Positions 44,476-52,919 of a stretch of DNA of 64,000 nucleotides are shown one piece after another (position 1 is the stretch's first letter; each line of letters starts with the position of its first letter). Under the pieces are notes generated by a model, which did not search any database, was not told where the DNA came from, and worked only from the letters and a program-made list of their open reading frames with translations. Both the position numbers and the translations under genes were made by a program. Source of the DNA: Acidimicrobiaceae bacterium (GTDB lineage Bacteria > Actinomycetota > Acidimicrobiia > Acidimicrobiales > Aldehydirespiratoraceae). The DNA lies in contig VXTM01000052.1 in NCBI GenBank assembly GCA_009837445.1, forward strand, positions 22,566 through 86,565, read 5' to 3'.

Positions 44476-45320
44476 GAGGCTTCGGTCCCGTGGCCCAGAT
44501 AGGCCTCGATCACCCGGGGATCGGTGGAGACCTCGGCGTAGTCGCCCTCGGCGATCTTGGTGCCGTGGTCGAGCACCACCACCCGGTCCGAGACCTCCCG
44601 CACCACGTCCATGTGGTGCTCGATGACCACGATGGCGAAGCCCCACTCGTCGCGCAGACGGCCGATCATCCCGGTGAGCTCGGCGGACTCCACCGGGTTC
44701 ATGCCCGCCACCGGCTCGTCGAGCAGGATCAGCTTGGGCTGGGTGGCCATGGCCCTGGCGATCTCGAGGCGGCGCCGGTTGGCGTAGGACAGGGTGAAGG
44801 CGGGCTGGTCGAAGCGATACCCGACGAGCCGGGAGCCGAAGAAGCTGAGGACCTTCTCGGCCCGTTCGCGGATCTCGGTCTCCTCGCGGCGGAACGACGG
44901 CGTGTAGAACAGCGCGCCGAAGGCGTGCTGGCGGGTGCGGCAGTGCTGGGAGACCATCACGTTCTCCAGCACCGTCATGTTGGCGAACAGCCGCACGTTC
45001 TGGAAGGTGCGGGCGATGCCGCGAGCTGTGACCCGGTTGGCGTCCAAGCCCATCAGCGAGGCTCCCTCGAAGAGGATGTCGCCGGCGGACACGTCGACGG
45101 TGGCTGTAATGGCGTTGAAGAGCGTGGTCTTGCCCGCGCCATTGGGGCCGATCACCGAGACGATCTCGCCCTCGTGAACCTCGAAGTCGAGCCTGTCGAG
45201 GGCGTGCAGACCGCCGAAGTCCACGCTGAGGTCGCGGGTTTCCAGCAGCGGCCGATGCCCGTCTCCGTTGGTGGGGGAGCCGGTCGAGGGCGCGGGCGGG
45301 GTTCCGTTGGTGGCGCTCAT
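44472..45320 (-). CDS. livG: Liv-type ABC transporter ATP-binding protein (LivG)
   Basis: A 282-residue ABC ATPase with Walker A GPNGAGKTT (about 57-65), the LivG-specific insert, a degenerate signature LSYANRR in place of LSGGEQR, Walker B LILLDEPVAGMNP and VVIEHHMDVV. The altered signature (LSYAN) is typical of many LivG proteins. A Pro/Ser-rich N-terminal tail of about 25 residues precedes the domain. The start overlaps livM by four bases. Confidence 0.9.
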   Translation of the reverse strand: MSATNGTPPAPSTGSPTNGDGHRPLLETRDLSVDFGGLHALDRLDFEVHEGEIVSVIGPNGAGKTTLFNAITATVDVSAGDILFEGASLMGLDANRVTARGIARTFQNVRLFANMTVLENVMVSQHCRTRQHAFGALFYTPSFRREETEIRERAEKVLSFFGSRLVGYRFDQPAFTLSYANRRRLEIARAMATQPKLILLDEPVAGMNPVESAELTGMIGRLRDEWGFAIVVIEHHMDVVREVSDRVVVLDHGTKIAEGDYAEVSTDPRVIEAYLGHGTEAS

Positions 45321-47173
45321 GTTGCCGGTGTGGCCTGCGGGCCGCTGCCGCCGTCGTCGTGGTTGTCGTCCTCGACCTGGCCCTTGAGCCAGGCGTCCTG
45401 GGCCATCTCCTGCTGGTGCAGCTCGCGGGATCGGCGCACGCTCGGGATCAACCCCTCGGGCCGGGCCAGCATCATCCAGATCAGCAGCGCCCCGTAGATC
45501 AGCAGCTTGAACTCTGAGAACTCAGCCAGAAGGCCAGGCTGCTTGGGTCCGCCCAGCACGCCGATGAGCACCGCCGAGCCGGCGATCACGCCGACGATGT
45601 TGCCCATTCCACCGAAGATCACCACCACCAGGATCACGATGGAAACCAGGATCAGGAAGCTGTTGGGGAACACCGACCCGACCTTGGCCGAGAAGATCGC
45701 ACCGCTGAAGGACCCGAGGACCGCGCCCACCACGAAAGCCAGCAGCTTGACGTTGACGGTGTTGATACCCATGGCCTCGGCCACCGTCTCGTCCTCGCGC
45801 ACCGCCATCCAGGCCCGCCCGAGCCGTGATCGCTCCAGGCGCCATGAGACGTAGATGGCCAGAGCGCAGAAGGCGAGCACCAGGTAGAAGACCCGGCGCG
45901 GGTCGGTGCCGGCCACATCGGTGAGCCCGAAGATCCCCGCGCCGGGGATCTTGGTGATGCCCTGCGATCCCCCGAACCAGCCCGACAGCCAGTCCGACAG
46001 GAATAGCAGCCGGATGATCTCACCGAACCCGAGCGTGACGATGGCCAGGTAGTCGCCCCGCATCCGGATCACCGGCGCGCCGATGAACAGCCCCACCAGC
46101 CCGGTGATTATCACCACGACGATGAGCGCCACCAGCCACGGCAGCTCGGGATTGATCCTCGGTGAAGTGGCCGCGGTGAGCACCGCGGCCGAGTAGCTGC
46201 CCACCGCGAAGAAGGCCACATAGCCGAGGTCCAGGATCCCGGCCAGCCCGACCACCACGTTGAGGCCTAGCGCCAACAGCACGAACAGCCCGACATTGGC
46301 CAGAAGCTCGTTGGTCAGCTTGCCCGCGAACAGCGGCAGCACGATCAGCACCGCGGCGGTGGCGAGGATCAGCAAGCCGTTGGTCCGGGTGCGCTGAGCG
46401 CCCTCCAACTCCGCGATATGGGCCCTGGCCTGCTGGATCCGGCCCCGTCCCAGAACCGCCAGGATCCCCGACCCGGCCGCGAGGCCCAGTGCGCTGGTCC
46501 AGTTGATGCCGCCCCGGCGGGCGTACAGCCGGTCGGTTAGCGCCTCCAGGCGCATGCCCTCGGCCAGGTCCACCACCAGAGGCTCCAGCACGGCTGCGCC
46601 CCCCACTGCGAGGGCCATGGTCACCACCGCCCTGCGGGTCCGCGGTCCGAGCAGCCGCAGGCCACCTCCAAGCGCACCGACCGCGGCTCCGATCAGCAGC
46701 CAGATCACCACCGCGAACCGGGTCGCGTTGCCGAATGCGAGCAGCTCGGCCAGCATCGGACTCCAGTTGACCAGGGGCTCGCGCAGGTCGAAGTTGGCCA
46801 GCAGCACCGCCAGCAGCGACAGGCCGCCGCCGGCGACGGCCCCGCAGGCCGCGCCCCCGGCCACCTCGTGGGCGCCGGCCGCGTGCTGCGGCATGCCCTC
46901 CCGCTTGATCTGGTGCCCCACCCGGTGGCCGGCGGCGAACGGCACTATCAGCAGGGTCAGGTAGCCGAGACTCAACACCGGTTTGACGATGACCCGCTCA
47001 TCGAGGCGCACCGGCATGTTCGACAGGGCGATGAAGACCTGCGCGACCGCACCGACCGCGCCCATGCGCACCAGCCGCCGCCAGTCCTGAGCCAGCGCCG
47101 GCCGTGATGCCGCCAGCGGGGGCTCGGCACTCGCGCCGGCTGCTCCCGTCTCCGGGGGCAGGGTGGCGGTCAT
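45317..47173 (-). CDS. livM: Liv-type ABC transporter permease (LivM) with long N-terminal membrane extension
   Basis: A 618-residue permease, about twice the usual 300-350. The C-terminal half (from about residue 290) is a normal LivM: LGLNVVVGLAGILDLGYVAFF, IRMRGDYLAIVTLGFGEIIRLL and the coupling loop GRAWMAVREDETVAEAMGIN. The first 290 residues carry about six more predicted membrane helices (for example ARFAVVIWLLIGAAVGALGGG-like stretches) separated by a soluble segment with EGMRLEALTDRLYARRGG. The ATG at 47173 overlaps the livH stop (ATGA). The extension may bind an accessory factor. A charged C-terminal tail ends the protein. Confidence 0.88.
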   Translation of the reverse strand: MTATLPPETGAAGASAEPPLAASRPALAQDWRRLVRMGAVGAVAQVFIALSNMPVRLDERVIVKPVLSLGYLTLLIVPFAAGHRVGHQIKREGMPQHAAGAHEVAGGAACGAVAGGGLSLLAVLLANFDLREPLVNWSPMLAELLAFGNATRFAVVIWLLIGAAVGALGGGLRLLGPRTRRAVVTMALAVGGAAVLEPLVVDLAEGMRLEALTDRLYARRGGINWTSALGLAAGSGILAVLGRGRIQQARAHIAELEGAQRTRTNGLLILATAAVLIVLPLFAGKLTNELLANVGLFVLLALGLNVVVGLAGILDLGYVAFFAVGSYSAAVLTAATSPRINPELPWLVALIVVVIITGLVGLFIGAPVIRMRGDYLAIVTLGFGEIIRLLFLSDWLSGWFGGSQGITKIPGAGIFGLTDVAGTDPRRVFYLVLAFCALAIYVSWRLERSRLGRAWMAVREDETVAEAMGINTVNVKLLAFVVGAVLGSFSGAIFSAKVGSVFPNSFLILVSIVILVVVIFGGMGNIVGVIAGSAVLIGVLGGPKQPGLLAEFSEFKLLIYGALLIWMMLARPEGLIPSVRRSRELHQQEMAQDAWLKGQVEDDNHDDGGSGPQATPAT

Positions 47174-48288
47174 GTGCGGTCCTCGGCGGGGAGACGCTCG
47201 CCGAAGATCCCGGCGGGACGCAGCAACAGAACACCGATCAGCACCGCGAAGGCGACCGCGTCGCGCAACTGTGACACGCCGCTGACACCCAGCGGCTCCA
47301 GGATCAGCAGCGGACCCACCGACTCGGCCACACCGATCGACAGCCCTCCGGCCATGGCCCCGCCGAGATGGCCAATGCCGCCCACCACCGCCGCACTGAA
47401 AGCCTTGATGCCGGGCAGAAACCCGGTGGTGTGGATCACGCTGCGGAACAGGATCCCCCACAGGATCCCGGCCAGACCGGCCATGGCGCCGCCCACCGCG
47501 AACACCTTCACGATGGTGCGGTTGACGTTGATGCCCATCAGCGCGGCGATCTCAGCGTCCTCGGCCACGGCTCGCATCGCCTTGCCGCCTTTGGTGTGCT
47601 CCACCAGGTACCAGAGCACCCCCATCGACACCGCAGCCACCACCACGACCAGGATCCGGGACCCCTCGATCTGGATGAAGGTGTGCTTGTCCTTGACCCA
47701 GTCGGGCACGTCCGGGTACGCCTTGGCCGCCGGGCCCAGCAGCACGATCGAGGCGTTCTGGATGAAGAACGACACCCCTATGGAGGTGATCAGCGGGATC
47801 AGCCGGGGCGACCCCCGCAGGGGCCGGTACGCGACCCGCTCCATGATCACCGCCACCAGCGTGCACACGATCATCGAGACGATCACGATGAAGATCAGCG
47901 AGCCGATGAAGTTGCTCTCCCACAGGCCGGCGTCGGCCAGCTTGTTGGAGGTGATCATCCCGGTCATGGCGCCCACCATGAACACCTCGCCGTGGGCGAA
48001 GTTGATGAACCCCAGCACGCCGTAGACCATCGAGTAGCCCAGCGCGATCAGCCCGTACATGCAGCCTTGGGCCACGCCGGAGATGATCAGCCCCCGGAAC
48101 TGGGCGCCGGTAAGGCCGGTGGCGTCGGGGTTGGCCCAGCGGGCGAAGGGATTGTCGGTGTCAATCTCCTGTGCGATGAAGGCGAGGATCCCGACGGCGA
48201 CCAGGGTGAGGATGGCGACCCGCATGAAGGTCAGGAACCAGTCGACGCCGGTGCGGGGAGCCCCGCTCTTGGCGCGACCTATTCCCAT
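47170..48288 (-). CDS. livH: Liv-type ABC transporter permease (LivH)
   Basis: A 372-residue permease with an extra N-terminal helix. YSMVYGVLGFINFAHGEVFMVGA (about 84-106) is the strict LivH signature and GKAMRAVAEDAEIAALMGIN is the ATPase coupling loop. The ATG at 48288 begins MGIGRAKSG; upstream codons in the frame read into the TPP-enzyme gene, which stops at 48308. It heads the transporter part of the long minus-strand operon. Confidence 0.88.
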   Translation of the reverse strand: MGIGRAKSGAPRTGVDWFLTFMRVAILTLVAVGILAFIAQEIDTDNPFARWANPDATGLTGAQFRGLIISGVAQGCMYGLIALGYSMVYGVLGFINFAHGEVFMVGAMTGMITSNKLADAGLWESNFIGSLIFIVIVSMIVCTLVAVIMERVAYRPLRGSPRLIPLITSIGVSFFIQNASIVLLGPAAKAYPDVPDWVKDKHTFIQIEGSRILVVVVAAVSMGVLWYLVEHTKGGKAMRAVAEDAEIAALMGINVNRTIVKVFAVGGAMAGLAGILWGILFRSVIHTTGFLPGIKAFSAAVVGGIGHLGGAMAGGLSIGVAESVGPLLILEPLGVSGVSQLRDAVAFAVLIGVLLLRPAGIFGERLPAEDRT

Positions 48289-48307
48289 CACCGGATCGAT
48301 CCTAGTG

Positions 48308-49948
48308 TCAGCGACGGACCCGGAGGAGCGGCCACGGATCGGGCTCGTCGGCGATGTCGACCACGACCATCGACGGTCCGGGGTGGGCCAGTGACGCTTC
48401 CAGCACGGCACGCAGCTTGTCAGGGCCGCTGACCCGCTCTGTTCGCACGCCGAAGCTCTCCCCGAAGGCGACCCAGTCGGGGTTGCGCAGGGTCGAGGCG
48501 ATGGTCCGGTCCGGTCCGAAGCGCTGCCTCTGCAGCCGCTGAACGTTGCCGTAGGCGCCGTTGTCGAACAGCAGCACGGTGGTGTCGATGCCGTGCTGCA
48601 CCGCGGTGGCCAGCTCGGTGGCGGTGAACAGCATCCCGCCGTCGCCGACGATGGTGAGCTGAGCCCGGTCCGGGGCCGCGGCCGCGGCGCCGATGCCGTG
48701 GGCCACCCCGGCGCCGAGCGTCCCCGCCCCGCCGGTGGCGAGGTACGTCCGGGGTCGGCGGTGCTCGTAGGCGATATGGGCCACGAAGGCGACCTGGGTC
48801 ACATCCTCGACGATGATCCCGTCGTCGGGCATCACCGACCGGATGGCCCTCAGGTAACTGAGCTGGGGCTCCAGATGAGCGATGCGCTCGAAGTGCCGGG
48901 CCCGCAGCTCGGCCAGCTCCCCGGTGCGGTCCTGGCGGCGGCGGTTGTGGCGGCCCAGGGCGTCGATCAGCAGCCGGCACGCCGCGGCGGCGTCGCCGTG
49001 GACGCCCACGGTGCCGGTGCCGTAGCGGTCGAGCTCGTCCGGGTCGACGTTGATCTGCACGATCTGCTGGTCGTCGCCCACGCTCCACTCGACATTCGGG
49101 AACTCCATCCGGGTGCCGATGCCCACCACCACGTCCGAGCTGGGCCAGAGGTCGCGGCCCATCGTCAGGTAGGCGTGCAGGCGGTGGCGAGTGTCGAGCA
49201 CCCCGAGGCCCATGTAGCGGGCGAACACCGGCGCCTCCAGCATCTCGGCCAGCTCCCTCACCGGCTCGGACGCGTCCTGGGCGCCCCCGCCCACCATGAT
49301 CAGGGGACGCTGGGCCCCACCGAGGACCCGGGCGGCCTCCTCGATCTGCCCGCCGTCGATCGGGGGCGTGGCGGCGCGGGGCGCGTCGAGGACGCCGTCG
49401 GCCGGCTGGCTCCACACGTCGACCGGGACCTCCACGGCCACCGGTCGGGGAATCCCCGACACCAGCTCGTCGACTGCCTGCTGCCACACGGCGGCGGCGT
49501 CGATGCCGCCGCCGATGTAGCCGGTGTGCTTGGTCAGCTGGCGTAGCACGGCCGCCGGATCGGGCAGGTCGTGAAGTATTCCCGTGCTGCGACCGCGCCA
49601 CACCGACGGCACGGCGCCGATCAGGGCCAGCACCCGGGCGTTGCCCCAGTAGGCGCTGGTGAGACCGGCCGCGGCGTTGAGCATTCCCGGGCCGGGCACA
49701 ACGCACAGTGCGGCTGGACCGCCCGTCACCTGGGCCGCGCCCAGGGCCATGTAGGCCGCTCCCTGTTCGTGGCGGGTCACGACCGGCCTGATGTCGCGGG
49801 CGTCGACCAACGCGTCGAAGAAGTCGTCGTTCTGCACCCCCGGGAGGCAGAACAACGTGTCCACCCCCAGAGCCCGCAGCGTTTCGATCGCGAGCCCCGC
49901 AACCGTTGGCGGCTGGCGTGGCGGGCTCCCGGCGCCGGTCGCGGTCAT
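48308..49948 (-). CDS. TPP-dependent enzyme, acetolactate synthase-like
   Basis: A 546-residue thiamine-diphosphate enzyme with the three-domain layout (Pyr, central, PP). The catalytic Glu is E61 in TRHEQGAAYMALG; the Mg-TPP motif starts at IVGDGGML and ends with the Asn of LFDNGAYGNV. It resembles the acetolactate synthase large subunit but lies far from ilvN/ilvC. In this setting, between an extradiol dioxygenase/FAH pair and a transporter, a 2-keto acid decarboxylase, carboligase or cleavage enzyme for a ring-cleavage product is more likely. The precise reaction cannot be read. Confidence 0.8.
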   Translation of the reverse strand: MTATGAGSPPRQPPTVAGLAIETLRALGVDTLFCLPGVQNDDFFDALVDARDIRPVVTRHEQGAAYMALGAAQVTGGPAALCVVPGPGMLNAAAGLTSAYWGNARVLALIGAVPSVWRGRSTGILHDLPDPAAVLRQLTKHTGYIGGGIDAAAVWQQAVDELVSGIPRPVAVEVPVDVWSQPADGVLDAPRAATPPIDGGQIEEAARVLGGAQRPLIMVGGGAQDASEPVRELAEMLEAPVFARYMGLGVLDTRHRLHAYLTMGRDLWPSSDVVVGIGTRMEFPNVEWSVGDDQQIVQINVDPDELDRYGTGTVGVHGDAAAACRLLIDALGRHNRRRQDRTGELAELRARHFERIAHLEPQLSYLRAIRSVMPDDGIIVEDVTQVAFVAHIAYEHRRPRTYLATGGAGTLGAGVAHGIGAAAAAPDRAQLTIVGDGGMLFTATELATAVQHGIDTTVLLFDNGAYGNVQRLQRQRFGPDRTIASTLRNPDWVAFGESFGVRTERVSGPDKLRAVLEASLAHPGPSMVVVDIADEPDPWPLLRVRR

Positions 49949-49982
49949 GGCTGGCCGTGCCTGCAGTCCGAGCGGAGGTTGC

Positions 49983-50819
49983 TCAGCCCACTACGCAGGT
50001 GTTGACCATCTCGCCCACACCCTCGATGGCGGTGCGCACCACCGCACCCGGCGTGAGCCATTCCTGGGGATTGCGGGCTATCCCCACCCCGCCCGGTGTT
50101 CCGGTGGCGATGATGTCGCCCGGGTCGAGGGTCAGGACCGTGCTCAGGTCGGCCACCAGCTCGGCCGGTCCGAAGACCAGTTGGTCCGTATTCGAGGACT
50201 GCTTGGTGACGCCGTCCACGCTGCAGCTCACGTTGAGCCCCGAGCCGTCTCCGATCTCGTCGGTGGTCACCAGTGCGGGACCGACCGGCGTGGACTGCTC
50301 GAAGGTCTTGCCGGCCAGGAACTGGACGGTGCGCTTCTGCCAGTCTCGGATCGACACGTCGTTGAGCACCGTGAATCCGGCGATGGCTGCGGCCGCCTCT
50401 GATGCGTCGGCGTTGCGGACCTCGCGCCCGATGACCACCGCGAGCTCGACCTCCCAGTCGGCGCTGGTTGACACCTCCGGCGGTGGCAGCCGGATCGGGT
50501 CGTAGGGGCCGGTGAGCGCCCGGCGATACTTGGCGAAGTAGATCGGCGCCTTCGGCAGCGGGTTGTTGGTCTCCTCAGCGTGGTCGCGGTAGTTGGTACC
50601 GACGCAGACGATCTTGTCCGGGGCGGGTACCACCGGAGCGAGGTCCGCGCCCTCCAGCGACATTGCACCGCCCGCCTCTCCGATGGGCACCGAGCCCGAA
50701 GTGACCGGTCCGGCCGCCAGGACAGCCCGCACGTCCGGCGCGTCGAGCAGGACGATCTCGTCGCCGGCCACCCGGCCGGCCCGGGTGGCTCCGTCGATCC
50801 GGACGGTCACGAGTCGCAT
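49983..50819 (-). CDS. fumarylacetoacetate hydrolase-fold enzyme
   Basis: A 278-residue FAH-superfamily protein. CVGTNYRDHAEE (about 71-82), the metal ligands in DWEVELAVVIG (about 121-131) and NDVSIRDWQ, and DIIATGTPGGVG are all standard. It would hydrolyse or hydrate a 2,4-dioxo acid from ring cleavage. It lies 30 bases from the dioxygenase genes upstream and 34 from the TPP enzyme gene downstream, so all four should act on one aromatic-derived substrate. It is a different sequence type from the FAH-fold gene at 17876-18745. Confidence 0.85.
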   Translation of the reverse strand: MRLVTVRIDGATRAGRVAGDEIVLLDAPDVRAVLAAGPVTSGSVPIGEAGGAMSLEGADLAPVVPAPDKIVCVGTNYRDHAEETNNPLPKAPIYFAKYRRALTGPYDPIRLPPPEVSTSADWEVELAVVIGREVRNADASEAAAAIAGFTVLNDVSIRDWQKRTVQFLAGKTFEQSTPVGPALVTTDEIGDGSGLNVSCSVDGVTKQSSNTDQLVFGPAELVADLSTVLTLDPGDIIATGTPGGVGIARNPQEWLTPGAVVRTAIEGVGEMVNTCVVG

Positions 50820-50849
50820 GGGTCTCTCCGGTTGAGTGGGGGACGGGGT

Positions 50850-51668
50850 CTAGCCGATCTCGATGTCGGCGATGGTGCAGCCGACCGCGAATATCGGGAT
50901 GGGAGCGTAGAAGTGCACCGTGCCGCGGCCCGCACCGGCCGCGGCGGCGGCAACGTAGGTTCGGATCTCGAAGCCGCCCTGGCCGGCGTCGAGGTAGGTG
51001 TCGGTGTCGCTGTAGGCGCACAGCCGCTCGCGGTCGCCGGCGCACCAGCGGTCGAGAAAGTCGCGGTCCCACGCTTCGTTGATGCGTCCCGAGTCGGGGG
51101 TGGCCGGCCAGTGCGAGATGCCGCCGGTGCCGATCACCGCGATGCGCTCGGTGACGCTGTCGGCGGCCCGCCGCAGGGCCTCGCCGAAGGTCCACGCCCT
51201 CGACAGCGGGGTCAGTGGCGGGCCCTGGCAGTTGATGTTGGCCGGGATGATGGGCACATCGAAGCGGGGCGTCAGGAAGTGCAGCGGCACCGCGATGCCG
51301 TGGTCGAGGCGCCACTCCTCGGCGTAGGCCACGTCGCAGGTGTGCATGACCGCCTGGATGAGGCGTTGTGACAGCTCCGGGCTGCCGGGGGCGCGGAACC
51401 TGTCGATGCGCAGCCACTCGGGGTCCTCGATGGGCCCCTCGTAGTAGCCGGCCATGCCTATGGCGAAGGCGGGCATGTTGTTCATGAAGAAGTTGGCGAA
51501 GTGCTCCGCGGCGATCACCACCAGAGCATCGGGCTGGGTCGCCTCCAGTCGCAGCCGCATGGCGTCGTAGGCGGCGTAGAACGCGTCGCGCACCTCCGGA
51601 TCGGCCCGCTCGGCGCGGCCGGTGATGCCGGGGGCGTGACTGCACACCCCCGCATACACCAGAGGCAT
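50850..51668 (-). CDS. class III extradiol ring-cleavage dioxygenase, catalytic (LigB-like) subunit
   Basis: A 272-residue catalytic subunit that opens catechol-type rings at the meta position with non-haem Fe(II). The metal His residues are H11 (CSHAPG) and H56 (AEHFANFF), and the catalytic His is in GTGGISHWP, followed by RINEAWDRDFLD, which is close to the LigB/gallate dioxygenase pattern. The ATG overlaps the stop of the small subunit gene. With the LigA-like subunit it forms a LigAB-type enzyme; substrates in that class include protocatechuate, gallate and methylgallate. The actual one is unknown. Confidence 0.88.
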   Translation of the reverse strand: MPLVYAGVCSHAPGITGRAERADPEVRDAFYAAYDAMRLRLEATQPDALVVIAAEHFANFFMNNMPAFAIGMAGYYEGPIEDPEWLRIDRFRAPGSPELSQRLIQAVMHTCDVAYAEEWRLDHGIAVPLHFLTPRFDVPIIPANINCQGPPLTPLSRAWTFGEALRRAADSVTERIAVIGTGGISHWPATPDSGRINEAWDRDFLDRWCAGDRERLCAYSDTDTYLDAGQGGFEIRTYVAAAAAGAGRGTVHFYAPIPIFAVGCTIADIEIG

Positions 51669-52030
51669 CAGCCCGGATCCTCCTCGCCGCCGTCTTGGCC
51701 CAGGCGGCGGCTGTGGGCCTCCACGCCCTCGTAGCCGGCCAGCGCGTACACACCGGCCCGCACCGGCCCGTGGCGCTCGACGCCGTCGCGCATGCGCTGG
51801 AGGTAGTCAGACCATTCGATCCCGCAGAACGCCGCGAAGTGCATCAGGATCTGGCCGTTGACGCCAAGGTGGTAGAGCAGCCCGATGTCGGGCTCGAGCA
51901 GGGCGCCTCGTTCCTCCTCGTCGAGGTCGTAGCGAGCGATCGCCTGCTGCGGATCGGTGCGGTAGGCCTGCAGGACCCGCTCATCGCGGTTGAGCTCGTA
52001 CAGGAACTTCTGCACGTTGTACAGGCTCAT
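51668..52030 (-). CDS. extradiol dioxygenase small (LigA-like) subunit
   Basis: A 120-residue all-helical subunit of the LigA type. LYELNRDERVLQAYRTDPQQAIARYDLDEEERGALLEPD-type helices and the pocket segment LYHLGVNGQILMHFAAFCGI (positions about 52-71) match protocatechuate 4,5-dioxygenase alpha chains, which close over the active site of LigB. It is the first gene of the long minus-strand operon and shares a base with the start of the catalytic subunit. An 82-base gap separates it from a divergent thioesterase. Confidence 0.87.
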   Translation of the reverse strand: MSLYNVQKFLYELNRDERVLQAYRTDPQQAIARYDLDEEERGALLEPDIGLLYHLGVNGQILMHFAAFCGIEWSDYLQRMRDGVERHGPVRAGVYALAGYEGVEAHSRRLGQDGGEEDPG

Positions 52031-52112
52031 CGAAGCGCCAGACTACCAGCGTGTTCTGTGCTGCCCTGAGGGCTCGGAGGGTGATCGCCCGGGGACGGGG
52101 GACTGCTCCGAC

Positions 52113-52904
52113 ATGAGCCGATTCGACGCCGAGACGACGGTGGAGCCCGTCGGCGACGGCCTGTGGGCCACCCGCCTGTCGGCCGGCTGGAACATCGGCG
52201 GCAACAGCAACGGCGGCTATGCGCTCACGTCGGTGCTGCGGGCCATGCGCTCGCTGGTGCCGCAGGTAGATCCGATCTCGGTCACCACCCATTTCCTGCG
52301 CCCGGGCCAGGGCGACACCGACGCCGACGTGCGGGCATCGGTGGTCCGATCAGGCCGCACGGTGAGCACGCTGAGAGGATCGCTGTGGCAGGAGGGCAAG
52401 CAGCGACTCGAAGTGATGGCCGCCTTCTCGAACCTGCCGGCCGGCGGCCGCGGCGGGCCCGAGATAGCCGAGGCGCCGCCCGTGATCCCGCCGCCGGAGG
52501 ACTGCGTCCACCGGGACTCCCTCGAGCAGGGGGTGGACCTGCCGATCCTGTCCAGGGTGGATGTGCACGTGCACCCCGACCACGCCCCTGCGGCCGCCAG
52601 TGACCGGGCCCTTATCGACGGATGGATCCGCTTCAGCGACGGCACCGACCCGTCCACGCTGGCGCTGCCGTTCTTCGCGGACGCCCTGCCGCCGTCGCTG
52701 TACCCGCTGCTCGGCTACATCGGGTGGGTGCCGACGATCGAGCTGACCGTTCACCCCCGCCGGATCCCGGCGCCGGGCTGGTTGCAGGTCCGCCAGGAGA
52801 GCCACGACCTCCATGACGGCCGGATGATCGAGTCGGGCTCACTGTGGGACGCCACCGGCGCGCTGGTGGCCTCCTCCCGCCAGATCGGCCTGCTGCTCAC
52901 CTGA
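52113..52904 (+). CDS. acyl-CoA thioesterase, TesB-like double hotdog
   Basis: A 263-residue protein of the thioesterase-like superfamily with two hotdog domains. The first has WNIGGNSNGGYALTSVLRAM (about 29-48), the N-terminal pattern of this group; the second includes RQESHDLHDGRMIESGSLWDATGALVASSRQ, which carries the usual Asp/Gln region. It hydrolyses some acyl-CoA or aryl-CoA in the cytosol. GGGGGA precedes the ATG at 52113. It is divergent from the dioxygenase operon and may be co-regulated with it. Confidence 0.82.
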   Translation: MSRFDAETTVEPVGDGLWATRLSAGWNIGGNSNGGYALTSVLRAMRSLVPQVDPISVTTHFLRPGQGDTDADVRASVVRSGRTVSTLRGSLWQEGKQRLEVMAAFSNLPAGGRGGPEIAEAPPVIPPPEDCVHRDSLEQGVDLPILSRVDVHVHPDHAPAAASDRALIDGWIRFSDGTDPSTLALPFFADALPPSLYPLLGYIGWVPTIELTVHPRRIPAPGWLQVRQESHDLHDGRMIESGSLWDATGALVASSRQIGLLLT

Positions 52905-52919
52905 GGGGCTGTCCCGCGG

